A stretch of DNA of 64,000 nucleotides, taken from NCBI RefSeq assembly GCF_035634895.1, contig NZ_DASQCC010000223.1, forward strand, positions 7,591 through 71,590, written 5' to 3'. Under the pieces are notes generated by a model. That model searched no databases. It was not told the DNA's origin and saw only the letters and a program-made list of their open reading frames with translations. Shown here piece after piece: positions 9,280-16,798 of this stretch; positions within the stretch are counted from its first letter, which is position 1; each line of letters opens with the position of its first letter. A program made the position numbers and the translations under genes. The DNA is from Actinophytocola sp035634895. Its GTDB lineage: Bacteria > Actinomycetota > Actinomycetes > Mycobacteriales > Pseudonocardiaceae.

Positions 9280-9285
9280 TAGCCT
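9280..9285 (+). promoter_or_regulatory. -10 element for leaderless NYN gene
   Basis: TAGCCT lies 8 nt upstream of the GTG at 9294 (ATG at 9297) and there is no Shine-Dalgarno sequence in range, so the mRNA probably begins at the start codon. It is divergent from the damage promoter at 9163. Confidence 0.6.
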
Positions 9286-9293
9286 ACCCTGGT

Positions 9294-10643
9294 GTGATGG
9301 TGCCGTCGCTCGAGCCGGTTGATCCGGTCGACCCCGTGGAGGAGCCGGCAGGCGAGTCCACAGTCGACTGGACCGCGCTGCCCGACGCCGTCCGCACGCG
9401 CATCGCCGAGCTGGGCGCGGAGGCGCTCGGCGCGCTGCCCAAGATCGATGTGCCCCAGCAGTTGCGTGCCGTCGCCCGGTTCACCCCGGCCAAGCGGGCG
9501 CGGCTCGGCGCGGGCACGATCGTCGCGAGCCTGCGTGACTCGGTCGCCTTCCGCACCGCGGTCGTCGAGTGGTGCCGTGAGCACCGGCCCGCGGTGCTCG
9601 ACCTGTCCGGCGACGACGCGGCCGTCGTGGCCGCCGCGGCGGTGCTGCTCGGTGAGGACACCGCCCCGCACTACGTCGAGCTGGTCTCCCGCCGTGCCTC
9701 CGACGCGGGCCTGCGGGCACAGCGTGACGCGGCGGTCACGCGTGCCGACAGGGCGGAGACCGAGCTGGCCAGGGTCCGTGCCGAGCTGGAGGCCATACAG
9801 GGTTCCATCGACAAGGTCCGCGCCGAGGGCGAGACGGAGCTGGAGCGCCTGCGCAAACGCCTGCGGGAGCAGGGAGTGCGGGTCCGCGCGGCCAAGGACG
9901 AGGCGTCGAGCGCGAGCGCCGAGATCGCCCGCATCCGCGGCGAGGCGGAGGCACAGGTCAAGGCGCTGACCGAGCAGCGCGACCGGGAACGGGACCGCGC
10001 CGAGTCCGAACGCACCAGGGCGGAACGCGCCGAGGCGGACGCCGAGATCGCCCGCCAGTCCGCCCGCGAGGCCCGCCAGGCCGACGAGGTCCGCCTCGCG
10101 CTGCTGGTCGACACCCTCGACGGGGCGGTCACGGGCCTGCGTCGCGAACTGGCCCTCGGCGGCTCCGGCCCACGCCCCGCCGACCTCGTCCGGGGCGCGA
10201 CGGAGGCCCACGGGGCGGTCAGCCGGGTCGAGGACCCGGCGGCACTGGAGCGGCTGCTGACCCTGCCGACCGTGCATGTCGTGGTCGACGGGTACAACGT
10301 GACGAAGACCGGCTATCCCGAGCTGCCGCTGTCCGAGCAGCGGGAACGGTTGATCCGGCAGCTGGCCGCGCTCGCGGCCCGCACGTCCGCCGAGGTGACG
10401 CTGGTGTTCGACGGCGCGGGCGTGGTCGCCGTGCCGACCACCGCGCCAAGGGGTGTGCGCGTGCTGTTCAGCGACCCTGGCGTGCTGGCCGACGACGTGA
10501 TCCGGGCGCTCGTCACGGCCGAGCCGGAGGGCCGCCCGGTGGTCGTGGTGACGTCGGACCGCGCGGTCGCCGACTCGGTCCGCCGCCGCGGCGCACACCC
10601 GGTGCCGTCGGCCGTCCTGCTGGCCAGGCTCGGTCGTAGCTAA
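9294..10643 (+). CDS. Coiled-coil protein with C-terminal NYN (PIN-like) ribonuclease domain
   Basis: 449-aa protein. The N-terminal third is helical (about 1-130), the middle (about 130-290) is a long, strongly charged coiled coil (repeated RAE/ERAEADAE stretches), and the C-terminal domain (about 325-449) is an NYN/YacP-like nuclease. The NYN domain starts at VVVDGYNVTKTGY, with later acidic residues at LVFDGAG, DPGVLADDVI and VTSDRAVAD, as expected for the metal-binding set. The family probably cleaves RNA, but no substrate is known. It starts with GTG or with the adjacent ATG at 9297 and looks leaderless. The stop shares the tetranucleotide CTAA with the convergent hydrolase gene. Confidence 0.85.
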   Translation: MMVPSLEPVDPVDPVEEPAGESTVDWTALPDAVRTRIAELGAEALGALPKIDVPQQLRAVARFTPAKRARLGAGTIVASLRDSVAFRTAVVEWCREHRPAVLDLSGDDAAVVAAAAVLLGEDTAPHYVELVSRRASDAGLRAQRDAAVTRADRAETELARVRAELEAIQGSIDKVRAEGETELERLRKRLREQGVRVRAAKDEASSASAEIARIRGEAEAQVKALTEQRDRERDRAESERTRAERAEADAEIARQSAREARQADEVRLALLVDTLDGAVTGLRRELALGGSGPRPADLVRGATEAHGAVSRVEDPAALERLLTLPTVHVVVDGYNVTKTGYPELPLSEQRERLIRQLAALAARTSAEVTLVFDGAGVVAVPTTAPRGVRVLFSDPGVLADDVIRALVTAEPEGRPVVVVTSDRAVADSVRRRGAHPVPSAVLLARLGRS

Positions 10644-12292
10644 CGCGTGAACTCCCAGTGCCACGGCTCCTCGCGGCCGGCGCCGGGGCGGGCCCAGCCC
10701 GGGTTGACCCAGCCGAAGGCGGGTGCGTTCGCCATGAGCCACGCGTACTGGGCGGTGCCGAACGACTGGGCGCCGCCGCACAAGTCCACCGCGAGACCCC
10801 AGCCGTGGTCGCTCGTGCCGGGCACCGCCGCCAGGGCCGGTTTCTCCCCGAACAGCCGGACCTGCGCCTCGAACGTCCGGTACGAGTCCGTGACGCACAC
10901 CGGCGTCCCGAACGCCCGCACATACGCCTCGTCCAACGCACCGAACGCCGCCGCCGCGTCGCAGCGCAGCACGTGTGGCCCGGTGCCGACGGAACACAGT
11001 GCGGACCGCGGGATGAACCCGTTCGGGTACCCGCCCCACACCCCCGCCGGCACCGACACGCCACCGCACCGCCATGGCAGGCCGCCGTCCGTGGCCTTCG
11101 GCACCGCACGCGCCGCCACCCGGTCGAGTGCGGGGCGCGCGTAGCCCAGCGTGTCCGGGGGGAGGTCGGTCACGACGACGCCGGCCAGGCGCGCGTCGGC
11201 CGCCAGCATGGTCCGGCCGTCCAGCACGATGCCGACGCCCTGCACGCCGTACCGCGCGGGTCCGAGGAACACCAGGTCGCCCGGTTGGGGGTCGGTGACC
11301 GGCGCGAGCACCGAGTACTGCTCGGCGATCCCGAACGGCAGGCCGTACGCGGCCCGGACCAGGCCGTCGCACGAGTACGCCACCGGACCGGTGCCGTCCT
11401 CGCCCGGCACGTACGGCCTGCCGAGCGCGTCGACCGCGTAGGTCACGGCCGCGATGGTCTCCGCCGGCAGTACCAGCATCCGTTCTCCGGACGGCAGTGT
11501 CCGGACAGCGACACCGGGCTCGGCCAGGGCCGTCAGTCCGGCCGGGAAGTGATGAGGATCACGCAGGTCTCGCGCGGCGGGCGGCGTGATGCCCGCCGCC
11601 AGCCGGTCGACGTAGGCGTGCCAGTTGGCGGCCGTCGTCCTGGCGCGGTCCTGCTGGGCCCGCTGCCGCGCGACGACCGCGGCGTTCGTGTCGGCCACGA
11701 CGCCCCGCAGCTCCGACGACACGGCCGCGGCCCGGTTGCTGGCGTCCGAGTCGCGGCGGTCCAGGTCGTCCTTGCGGCGCTGGGCGGCGGACGCCATCGC
11801 CGACGCGGTGTTCTCGGCGCGCACCGCCGCGTCCTGCCGGCGGAGCGCGCCGCTCAGGCGTTCGGCCTGGTCGGCGCGTAGCTGGGCGAGCAGGCCGGTG
11901 CCGTCGAGGAAGGCGCGCGGGTCGCCGGCCGACAGCAGCGCACGCAGCTCGACGGGCTGGGCGAGGGTCTCGTAGACAGTGGAGGAGTAGGCGTCCACCT
12001 CGGCCTGCTGGGCCGACACGACCCGGTCGGCGGCCTCGCGTTCGGCTCGTGCGGCGGTCGCGGCGCCGGTGGCCGCGCCCAGGTCCCGCTCCGCGTCGTG
12101 GATCTGGCCGGCGAGGTCGGCGAGCTCCCGCTGGACGTCGGTGGCCGTGCGTTGCAGGCCGGCGACCTCGGGGCCGGCGAACGCGGCGCCGGGACGCGGG
12201 TCGGCCGGGGTGCCGCCCGGCGGACCGGGCTCCGGCTGTCCCGGCGCGGTCAACAGGGTGGCGGCGAGCACCAGCCCGGCGGCGATGCGCAC
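10640..12292 (-). CDS. Secreted cell-wall hydrolase: coiled coil + NlpC/P60-like + VanY-like M15 carboxypeptidase
   Basis: 550-aa exported protein. A signal peptide (RIAAGLVLAATLL) leads into a helical coiled-coil segment (about 45-215), an NlpC/P60-like domain (about 255-375) and a C-terminal M15/VanY D-Ala-D-Ala carboxypeptidase domain (about 400-550). The M15 zinc site looks intact (SDHGWGLAVD and EPWHWEF). The NlpC/P60 part keeps a cysteine in SCDG, but the stretch where the family has His before VGIYLG reads VQGVGIVLDG, so the catalytic His appears to be missing. The GTG at 12292 is chosen because AGGGAGG lies just upstream and the signal peptide follows. Confidence 0.8.
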   Translation of the reverse strand: MRIAAGLVLAATLLTAPGQPEPGPPGGTPADPRPGAAFAGPEVAGLQRTATDVQRELADLAGQIHDAERDLGAATGAATAARAEREAADRVVSAQQAEVDAYSSTVYETLAQPVELRALLSAGDPRAFLDGTGLLAQLRADQAERLSGALRRQDAAVRAENTASAMASAAQRRKDDLDRRDSDASNRAAAVSSELRGVVADTNAAVVARQRAQQDRARTTAANWHAYVDRLAAGITPPAARDLRDPHHFPAGLTALAEPGVAVRTLPSGERMLVLPAETIAAVTYAVDALGRPYVPGEDGTGPVAYSCDGLVRAAYGLPFGIAEQYSVLAPVTDPQPGDLVFLGPARYGVQGVGIVLDGRTMLAADARLAGVVVTDLPPDTLGYARPALDRVAARAVPKATDGGLPWRCGGVSVPAGVWGGYPNGFIPRSALCSVGTGPHVLRCDAAAAFGALDEAYVRAFGTPVCVTDSYRTFEAQVRLFGEKPALAAVPGTSDHGWGLAVDLCGGAQSFGTAQYAWLMANAPAFGWVNPGWARPGAGREEPWHWEFTR

Positions 12293-12451
12293 GCGGTACC
12301 TCCCTGGGCCACGGTCTCTACCGCGTACAACGCCTGAGTTGATACGGAGGTGCGTGGCCCCCGGTTCACTCGTTTCCCGGCGTGCTCGGCAGGCGGTAAT
12401 ACAGGGGCGGCGAGCCGTGGAAGTCATTCCCGACCTGTACGAAGTCCGAAA
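12293..12451. other. Divergent spacer between wall hydrolase and mini-protein promoter
   Basis: About 160 bp with the ribosome-binding site of the minus-strand hydrolase at its left edge. No gene-like reading frame is seen here. Confidence 0.5.
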
Positions 12452-12474
12452 TTGTCGGTGGTCTGCCATAACGT
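12452..12474 (+). promoter_or_regulatory. RecA-NDp/PafBC-type promoter of the CxxC mini-protein
   Basis: TTGTCGGTG (12452-12460), 8 nt, TAACGT (12469-12474): an exact match to the RecA-NDp consensus. The expected transcription start is near 12481-12482, leaving a leader of about 30 nt with AAGGAG at 12501. Confidence 0.85.
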
Positions 12475-12512
12475 GCGCCGCAGGAGGCCGACAGAGGACG
12501 AAGGAGCCGGGA

Positions 12513-12698
12513 ATGATCATCGACTGCGACAGCTGCGTGGTTCGTGGGCTGGCCTGCGAGGACTGTGTGGTGAGCGTGCTGCTGGGTATGCCGGAGAACG
12601 TCGAGATCGACGCGCTGGAGCAACGTGCCATCGACGCACTCGGGAGGGCGGGCATAGTCCCCCGACTGCGTCTGGAACGGGTGAACCGGTCGGCTTGA
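12513..12698 (+). CDS. 61-aa CxxC mini-protein, predicted DNA-damage induced
   Basis: Small protein starting MIIDCDSC, with two CxxC pairs (C5/C8 and C15/C18) in the first 18 residues, then a helical segment (NVEIDALEQRAIDAL). The spacing suggests a small zinc ribbon or a redox-active knuckle; the function is unknown. An excellent AAGGAG lies 7 nt before the ATG at 12513, and an exact RecA-NDp promoter is centred 50 nt upstream. This gives three independent signs (start site, promoter, cysteine pattern) that it is a real gene. I recall similar short cysteine-pair proteins as conserved hypotheticals in actinobacteria, but I cannot verify that here. Confidence 0.8.
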   Translation: MIIDCDSCVVRGLACEDCVVSVLLGMPENVEIDALEQRAIDALGRAGIVPRLRLERVNRSA

Positions 12699-12961
12699 GG
12701 GCGATTTGTCCGACACGTCCGACTGATGGTTCCCGTCGCCAAACGGTCGGTGGATGTCGCCGAACGGTGTGGTTGCGTTCCCGCAACGCGGTGAACTGAG
12801 CTGTTGCCGTGATCACAGGGTGCTGTTGGCACTGCTCCATTGGTGTTCAGCAGCGTTCTGCCGAGTTTTTTGGGCGGGCCAGGTAGACGCATCGACTCAC
12901 GTTTCGTAACCTGTCCGAGATCTCGTGGCAGGCAGTGGTCCACCCCGAGGGCCCTACGCGA

Positions 12962-13116
12962 GATCGCCGCCGAAGCCGGTCACACGAACGGAGCTTTCAC
13001 AAGCGCCGTCACGGGTGGTCGGACCGGATTCCCCCACGGTGGGTGGAGCAGACGATGGGCAGTCGCAATCGCGGTAGCTCCTTGTCAAAAACGGCTCACC
13101 CGGTCGGCGGTTCGGA
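12962..13116 (+). ncRNA. Candidate c-di-AMP (ydaO/yuaA-type) riboswitch
   Basis: The 439-bp leader of the tandem NlpC/P60 genes holds a structured block. It opens with GCCGCCGAAgCCGGTCACACG and ends with GGCTCACCCGGTCGGCGG; the CGCCG and CGGCG ends can pair as a closing stem. Internal blocks (AACGGAGC, GGTGGTCGGACCGGATTCCC, GGGCAGTCGCAA, AGCTCC) resemble what I recall of ydaO RNAs found before wall-hydrolase genes in actinobacteria. The call rests on this resemblance and on gene context; no covariance search was possible. Bases 12699-12961 contain no gene, only a direct repeat of gtcgcc-R-aacggt. Confidence 0.6.
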
Positions 13117-13137
13117 TGTAAGGGAGATACGCGCGAC

Positions 13138-14214
13138 GTGGCGTCGCAAAGAACCAGGCGCGCAGCCCGTGCGGGACTGAGTGTCACCGCCGCAGCCGCG
13201 GCGGTGTTGTTCTCCGTGCCGGGCCCTGCACTCGCCGTTCCCCTCGCTTACCAGCAGCCCCCACCCCCGAACACCGCGTCGGAAGCGCTGGCCCAGTACC
13301 AGCAACTGTCGCAGCAGGTCTCGGCCGTCAACGAGCAGTTGCTCGCGGCCAAGACCGACCTCGACGCGAAGAACGCGGCACTCAACCAGGCCAACCAGGA
13401 CCTCACCTCGGCCAACGCGGCGAAGCAGCAGGCCGCCGCGGACGAGGAGGCATACCGGGGCCAGGTCGACGAGCTGACCAACGCGTCCTTCCAGGGCGCT
13501 CGGTTCAACAAGCTCTCCGCGTTGCTCACGGGCGACTCGGCGGACGACTTCCTGGAGCGCGCGTCCGCGCTCGGGGTGCTCGCGTCCGACAACTCCGAGG
13601 CGCTCTCGAAGCTCTCCGCCGCGACGAACCAGGCGGCGTCGGCCGAGAAGAAGGCGAAGGACGCCCAGAAGCGCGCCACCGACGCCCAGACCGCGGCCCA
13701 GCAGCTGACCGACAAGATCACCAAGACCAAGACCGACCTCGACGCCCAGATCGACAAGGTCGAGGACGCCTACGACGAGCTGTCCGGCGCGGACAAGAGC
13801 ACGTTGCGCGGCGAGCAGGACAACAGCGTCTACCTCGCCGGCCCCGGCGTGGGTGGGCAGGCGGCCGCGGCCGCCATGTCACAGCGGGGCAAGCCGTACG
13901 TGTGGGGTGCGGCCGGTCCGAGCAGCTACGACTGCTCCGGTCTGACGATGTGGGCCTACGGCCAGGTCGGCGTCTCGCTTCCCCACTCCAGCCGCGCGCA
14001 GTACGGCTACGGAAAGTCCGTGCCCTACGGCCAATGGCAGCCCGGTGACCTGCTGTTCTACGGCAGCAGCGCGGGCTCGATCCACCACGTCGCGATGTTC
14101 ATCGGCAACGGCCAGCTGGTGCACGCCTCGACGACCGGTACCCCGGTCAAGACAGGCGCCGCGCCGACGGGCGGCGGCAGTGACTACCTCGGCGCCCGGC
14201 GCATCGCCGGCTGA
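13138..14214 (+). CDS. NlpC/P60 peptidoglycan endopeptidase (RipC type), copy 1
   Basis: 358-aa secreted wall hydrolase that cuts peptidoglycan stem peptides. A Sec signal peptide (about 1-35) is followed by a long coiled coil (about 42-225) rich in Ala/Lys/Asp and a C-terminal NlpC/P60 domain (about 240-358). The catalytic Cys is C266 in YDCSGL, and the His is H317 in HHVAMFIGNG. The coiled-coil arrangement matches FtsEX-type activated RipC (Rv2190c). The GTG at 13138 has AAGGGAGA 10 nt upstream. The long structured leader suggests riboswitch control. A near-identical paralogue follows at 14298. Confidence 0.93.
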   Translation: MASQRTRRAARAGLSVTAAAAAVLFSVPGPALAVPLAYQQPPPPNTASEALAQYQQLSQQVSAVNEQLLAAKTDLDAKNAALNQANQDLTSANAAKQQAAADEEAYRGQVDELTNASFQGARFNKLSALLTGDSADDFLERASALGVLASDNSEALSKLSAATNQAASAEKKAKDAQKRATDAQTAAQQLTDKITKTKTDLDAQIDKVEDAYDELSGADKSTLRGEQDNSVYLAGPGVGGQAAAAAMSQRGKPYVWGAAGPSSYDCSGLTMWAYGQVGVSLPHSSRAQYGYGKSVPYGQWQPGDLLFYGSSAGSIHHVAMFIGNGQLVHASTTGTPVKTGAAPTGGGSDYLGARRIAG

Positions 14215-14235
14215 GGACGACAAATTACGAAAAGC

Positions 14236-14269
14236 CTGGGGGCCGGCGCGTTCTCGCGTCGGCCCCCAG
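14236..14269 (+). terminator. Hairpin after NlpC/P60 copy 1
   Basis: A 15-bp stem (CTGGGGGCCGGCGCG pairing with CGCGTCGGCCCCCAG, one mismatch) with a TTCT loop and no T-run, as is usual in actinobacteria. The same hairpin follows copy 2. Confidence 0.75.
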
Positions 14270-14297
14270 CGCTCCAAGCCAAGGGAGAAAACACGAC

Positions 14298-15377
14298 GTG
14301 GCGTCGGAAAAAACCAGGCGTGGAGCTCGAGCGGGACTGAGCATCGCGGCCGCCATCATGGTGACGGTGCTCTCCGTCCCGGGTACGGCGCTCGCCGTGC
14401 CCTTCGCCTCCCAGCCGCCCCCGGCCACCCCGGGCACCGCGTCCGAGGCGCTGGCCCAGTACCAGCAGCTGTCGCAGCAGGCCGAGACGGTCAGCGAGCA
14501 GCTGAACGCCGCCAAGGTCGACCTCGACGCGAAGAACGCGGCGCTCAACCAGGCGAACCAGGACCTCACCGCGGCCGACGCCTCGATGAAGCAGGCGAAG
14601 GCCGACGAGGAGGCCTACCGCGGCCAGGTCGACGACCTGACCAACGCGTCCTTCCAGGGCGCCCGGTTCAACAAGCTCTCCGCGTTGCTCACCGGTGACT
14701 CGGCGGACGACTTCCTGGAGCGGGCCTCCGCGCTCGGCGTCCTCGCGTCCGACAACTCCGAGGCGCTCTCGAAGCTGTCCGCCGCGACGAACCAGGCGGC
14801 GACCGCGGAGAAGACGGCGAAGGACGCCCAGAAGCGGGCGACCGACGCCCAGGTGGCGGCCCAGCAGCTGACCGACAAGATCACCAAGACCAAGACCGAC
14901 CTCGACGCCCAGGTCAGCAAGGTCAAGGACGCGTACGACGAGCTGTCCGGCGCGGACAAGACCGCGCTGCGTGGCGAGGAGGACAAGAGCGTCTACCTGG
15001 GCGGTGCCGGGCTCGGTGGGCAGGCGGCGGCCAAGGCCATGTCGCAGCGGGGCAAGCCGTACGTGTGGGGCGCGGCCGGTCCGAGCAGCTACGACTGCTC
15101 CGGTCTGACGATGTGGGCCTACGGCCAGGTCGGCATCTCGCTGCCGCACTCCAGCCGTGCGCAGTACGGCTACGGCAAGGCCGTGACCGACGGTCAGTAC
15201 CAGCCCGGTGACCTGCTGTTCTACGGCAGCAGCGCGAGCTCCATCCACCACGTCGCGATGTTCGTCGGCGACGGCCTGCTGGTGCACGCCTCGACCGAAG
15301 GCGTGCCCGTCAAGACGGCCGCCGCGACGAAGGGTGCCGGTAGCGACTTCCTCGGCGCCCGGCGCATCGCCGGCTGA
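14298..15377 (+). CDS. NlpC/P60 peptidoglycan endopeptidase (RipC type), copy 2
   Basis: 359-aa tandem paralogue of the preceding gene with the same order: signal peptide, coiled coil, NlpC/P60 domain. C267 in YDCSGL and HHVAMFVGDG supply the catalytic Cys and His. The stretch from the mid coiled coil through the catalytic domain is nearly identical to copy 1, while the signal peptide and the N-terminal coiled coil differ more. The GTG has AAGGGAG 10 nt upstream. It lacks the long leader of copy 1, so it depends on read-through past the hairpin at 14236 or on a short local promoter. Duplication included the 3' hairpin. Confidence 0.93.
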   Translation: MASEKTRRGARAGLSIAAAIMVTVLSVPGTALAVPFASQPPPATPGTASEALAQYQQLSQQAETVSEQLNAAKVDLDAKNAALNQANQDLTAADASMKQAKADEEAYRGQVDDLTNASFQGARFNKLSALLTGDSADDFLERASALGVLASDNSEALSKLSAATNQAATAEKTAKDAQKRATDAQVAAQQLTDKITKTKTDLDAQVSKVKDAYDELSGADKTALRGEEDKSVYLGGAGLGGQAAAKAMSQRGKPYVWGAAGPSSYDCSGLTMWAYGQVGISLPHSSRAQYGYGKAVTDGQYQPGDLLFYGSSASSIHHVAMFVGDGLLVHASTEGVPVKTAAATKGAGSDFLGARRIAG

Positions 15378-15390
15378 GAACGACCACGAC

Positions 15391-15422
15391 CTTGGGGCCG
15401 GCGCGTTCGCGTCGGCCCCAAG
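15391..15422 (+). terminator. Hairpin after NlpC/P60 copy 2
   Basis: CTTGGGGCCGGCGCG and CGCGTCGGCCCCAAG around a TT centre: the duplicate of the hairpin at 14236, with compensating changes in the terminal pairs. Confidence 0.75.
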
Positions 15423-15439
15423 CCGTGGAAACCCCTAGC

Positions 15440-16789
15440 ATGCATCCTGTGCAGCCCAGAGCGAGGATCCGGACGTGGCTCGGCGCGGCCGTCGCCGTGG
15501 CCGTGCTCGGTGGGCTCGCCCTGGTCTCGTTCCCCGGCGGCACGGCCCCGCCCGCTTCGACCGGCGGCCCCGGCCGCCCGATGGGCGCGGTCAGCCCGGC
15601 CCCGCACGTCGACGAGGCCACCCGCACCGACGCCGTGGGCGCCCTGCTCCGCCGCCGTGCCCTCGCCGTGCGGAACCACGACGAGCCGGCGTTCCTCGCC
15701 ACCCTCGACCCGAAGGCCGACCCGGTGTTCGTGGCCGGGCAGCGGCGCATGTTCACCAACCTCGCCGGCGTCCCGTTCGACGAGTGGAGCTACCGGCTGC
15801 GTGCCGACGACGCCCTCGACCTGACCGAGCTGCCGGACACGGGCCCGGCGGACGAGCTGTGGGCGCCCGCCGTCGACCTGCACTACGCGTTGCACGGCGC
15901 GGACCTCGTCCCGACCGACCGGGCCATGGGCTACCTGTTCGCCCGGCACGGCGACGCCTGGTACCTGCGGTCCGACACCGCGCTCGGCGGGCTCGGCCGC
16001 AACACGTGGCGCGGCCCGTGGGACTTCGCGCCGTGTGTGGTGGCCGCGACCCGGTACGGCATCGTGCTGAGCCATCCCGGCAGCGAGCCGATGGTGGACC
16101 GGCTGGTGCACGAGCTGGACTCGTCCGTCGAGGCGGTCAGCGCGGTCTGGCCGACGTCCTGGTCGCACCGGGTCGCGTTCCTGCTGCCGGACTCACCCGG
16201 CGAGATGCGGGCGCTGGTCGGCCCGGACTTCCCGGTCGAGTCGGTCGTCGCGGTCGCGGTCGCGGACCGGGTGGACAACAGGACCCGCACGGTGGCGGGG
16301 CAGCGCGTGGTGCTGAGCCCGTCCGGGGTCCGGACGCTGTCGGTCGCGTCGCTGCGGATCGTGCTGCGGCACGAGATCACCCACCTCGCGGCCCGCGCGG
16401 ACACCGTCGACGGCTCGCCGACCTGGCTGCTGGAGGGCTTCGCGGACTACGTGGGCTACCGGGACAGCGGGGTCACCCTCGCCGAGGGCGCGCCGGACCT
16501 GGCGAAGCAGGTGCGGCACGGCGACCCGCCCACCGCGCTGCCGGAGGACCGGGCGTTCCGGTCGGGCGGCGCGGAGCTGGACCTGGCCTACCAGCAGAGC
16601 TGGTCGGTCACCCGCTACATCGCCGAGCGGTACGGCGAGCCGGCGCTGATCGCCGTGTACCGCAAGCTCGCCGGCGCCGGCCCGGTGTCCGCCCTGGAGA
16701 CCGACGCGATGCTGCGTGGGCTGCTCGGCGTGGACCGCGACGGGCTCGTGGGCGGCTGGCAGTCATACCTGAAGGACACCCTCAAGTAG
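15440..16789 (+). CDS. Membrane-anchored putative zinc metallopeptidase (HExxH, gluzincin-like)
   Basis: 449-aa protein with a single N-terminal membrane segment (TWLGAAVAVAVLGGLAL) and an extracellular remainder. The HExxH motif is RHEITHLA (H311, E312, H315), and the likely third zinc ligand is E332 in EGFADYVGY, giving HExxH-x16-E as in gluzincins (M1/M61-like and actinobacterial relatives). A central region before it has a nuclear-transport-factor-like look (LRRRALAVRNHDEPAFLATLD). The ATG at 15440 is preferred because the signal anchor begins right after it. The gene lies between wall hydrolases and pimB, which suggests envelope work; no substrate can be named. Confidence 0.7.
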   Translation: MHPVQPRARIRTWLGAAVAVAVLGGLALVSFPGGTAPPASTGGPGRPMGAVSPAPHVDEATRTDAVGALLRRRALAVRNHDEPAFLATLDPKADPVFVAGQRRMFTNLAGVPFDEWSYRLRADDALDLTELPDTGPADELWAPAVDLHYALHGADLVPTDRAMGYLFARHGDAWYLRSDTALGGLGRNTWRGPWDFAPCVVAATRYGIVLSHPGSEPMVDRLVHELDSSVEAVSAVWPTSWSHRVAFLLPDSPGEMRALVGPDFPVESVVAVAVADRVDNRTRTVAGQRVVLSPSGVRTLSVASLRIVLRHEITHLAARADTVDGSPTWLLEGFADYVGYRDSGVTLAEGAPDLAKQVRHGDPPTALPEDRAFRSGGAELDLAYQQSWSVTRYIAERYGEPALIAVYRKLAGAGPVSALETDAMLRGLLGVDRDGLVGGWQSYLKDTLK

Positions 16790-16792
16790 GGT
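16787..16792 (+). promoter_or_regulatory. -10 element for leaderless pimB
   Basis: TAGGGT overlaps the stop of the upstream gene and lies 6 nt before the pimB GTG; no ribosome-binding site is present. Confidence 0.5.
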
Positions 16793-16798
16793 TTACCG

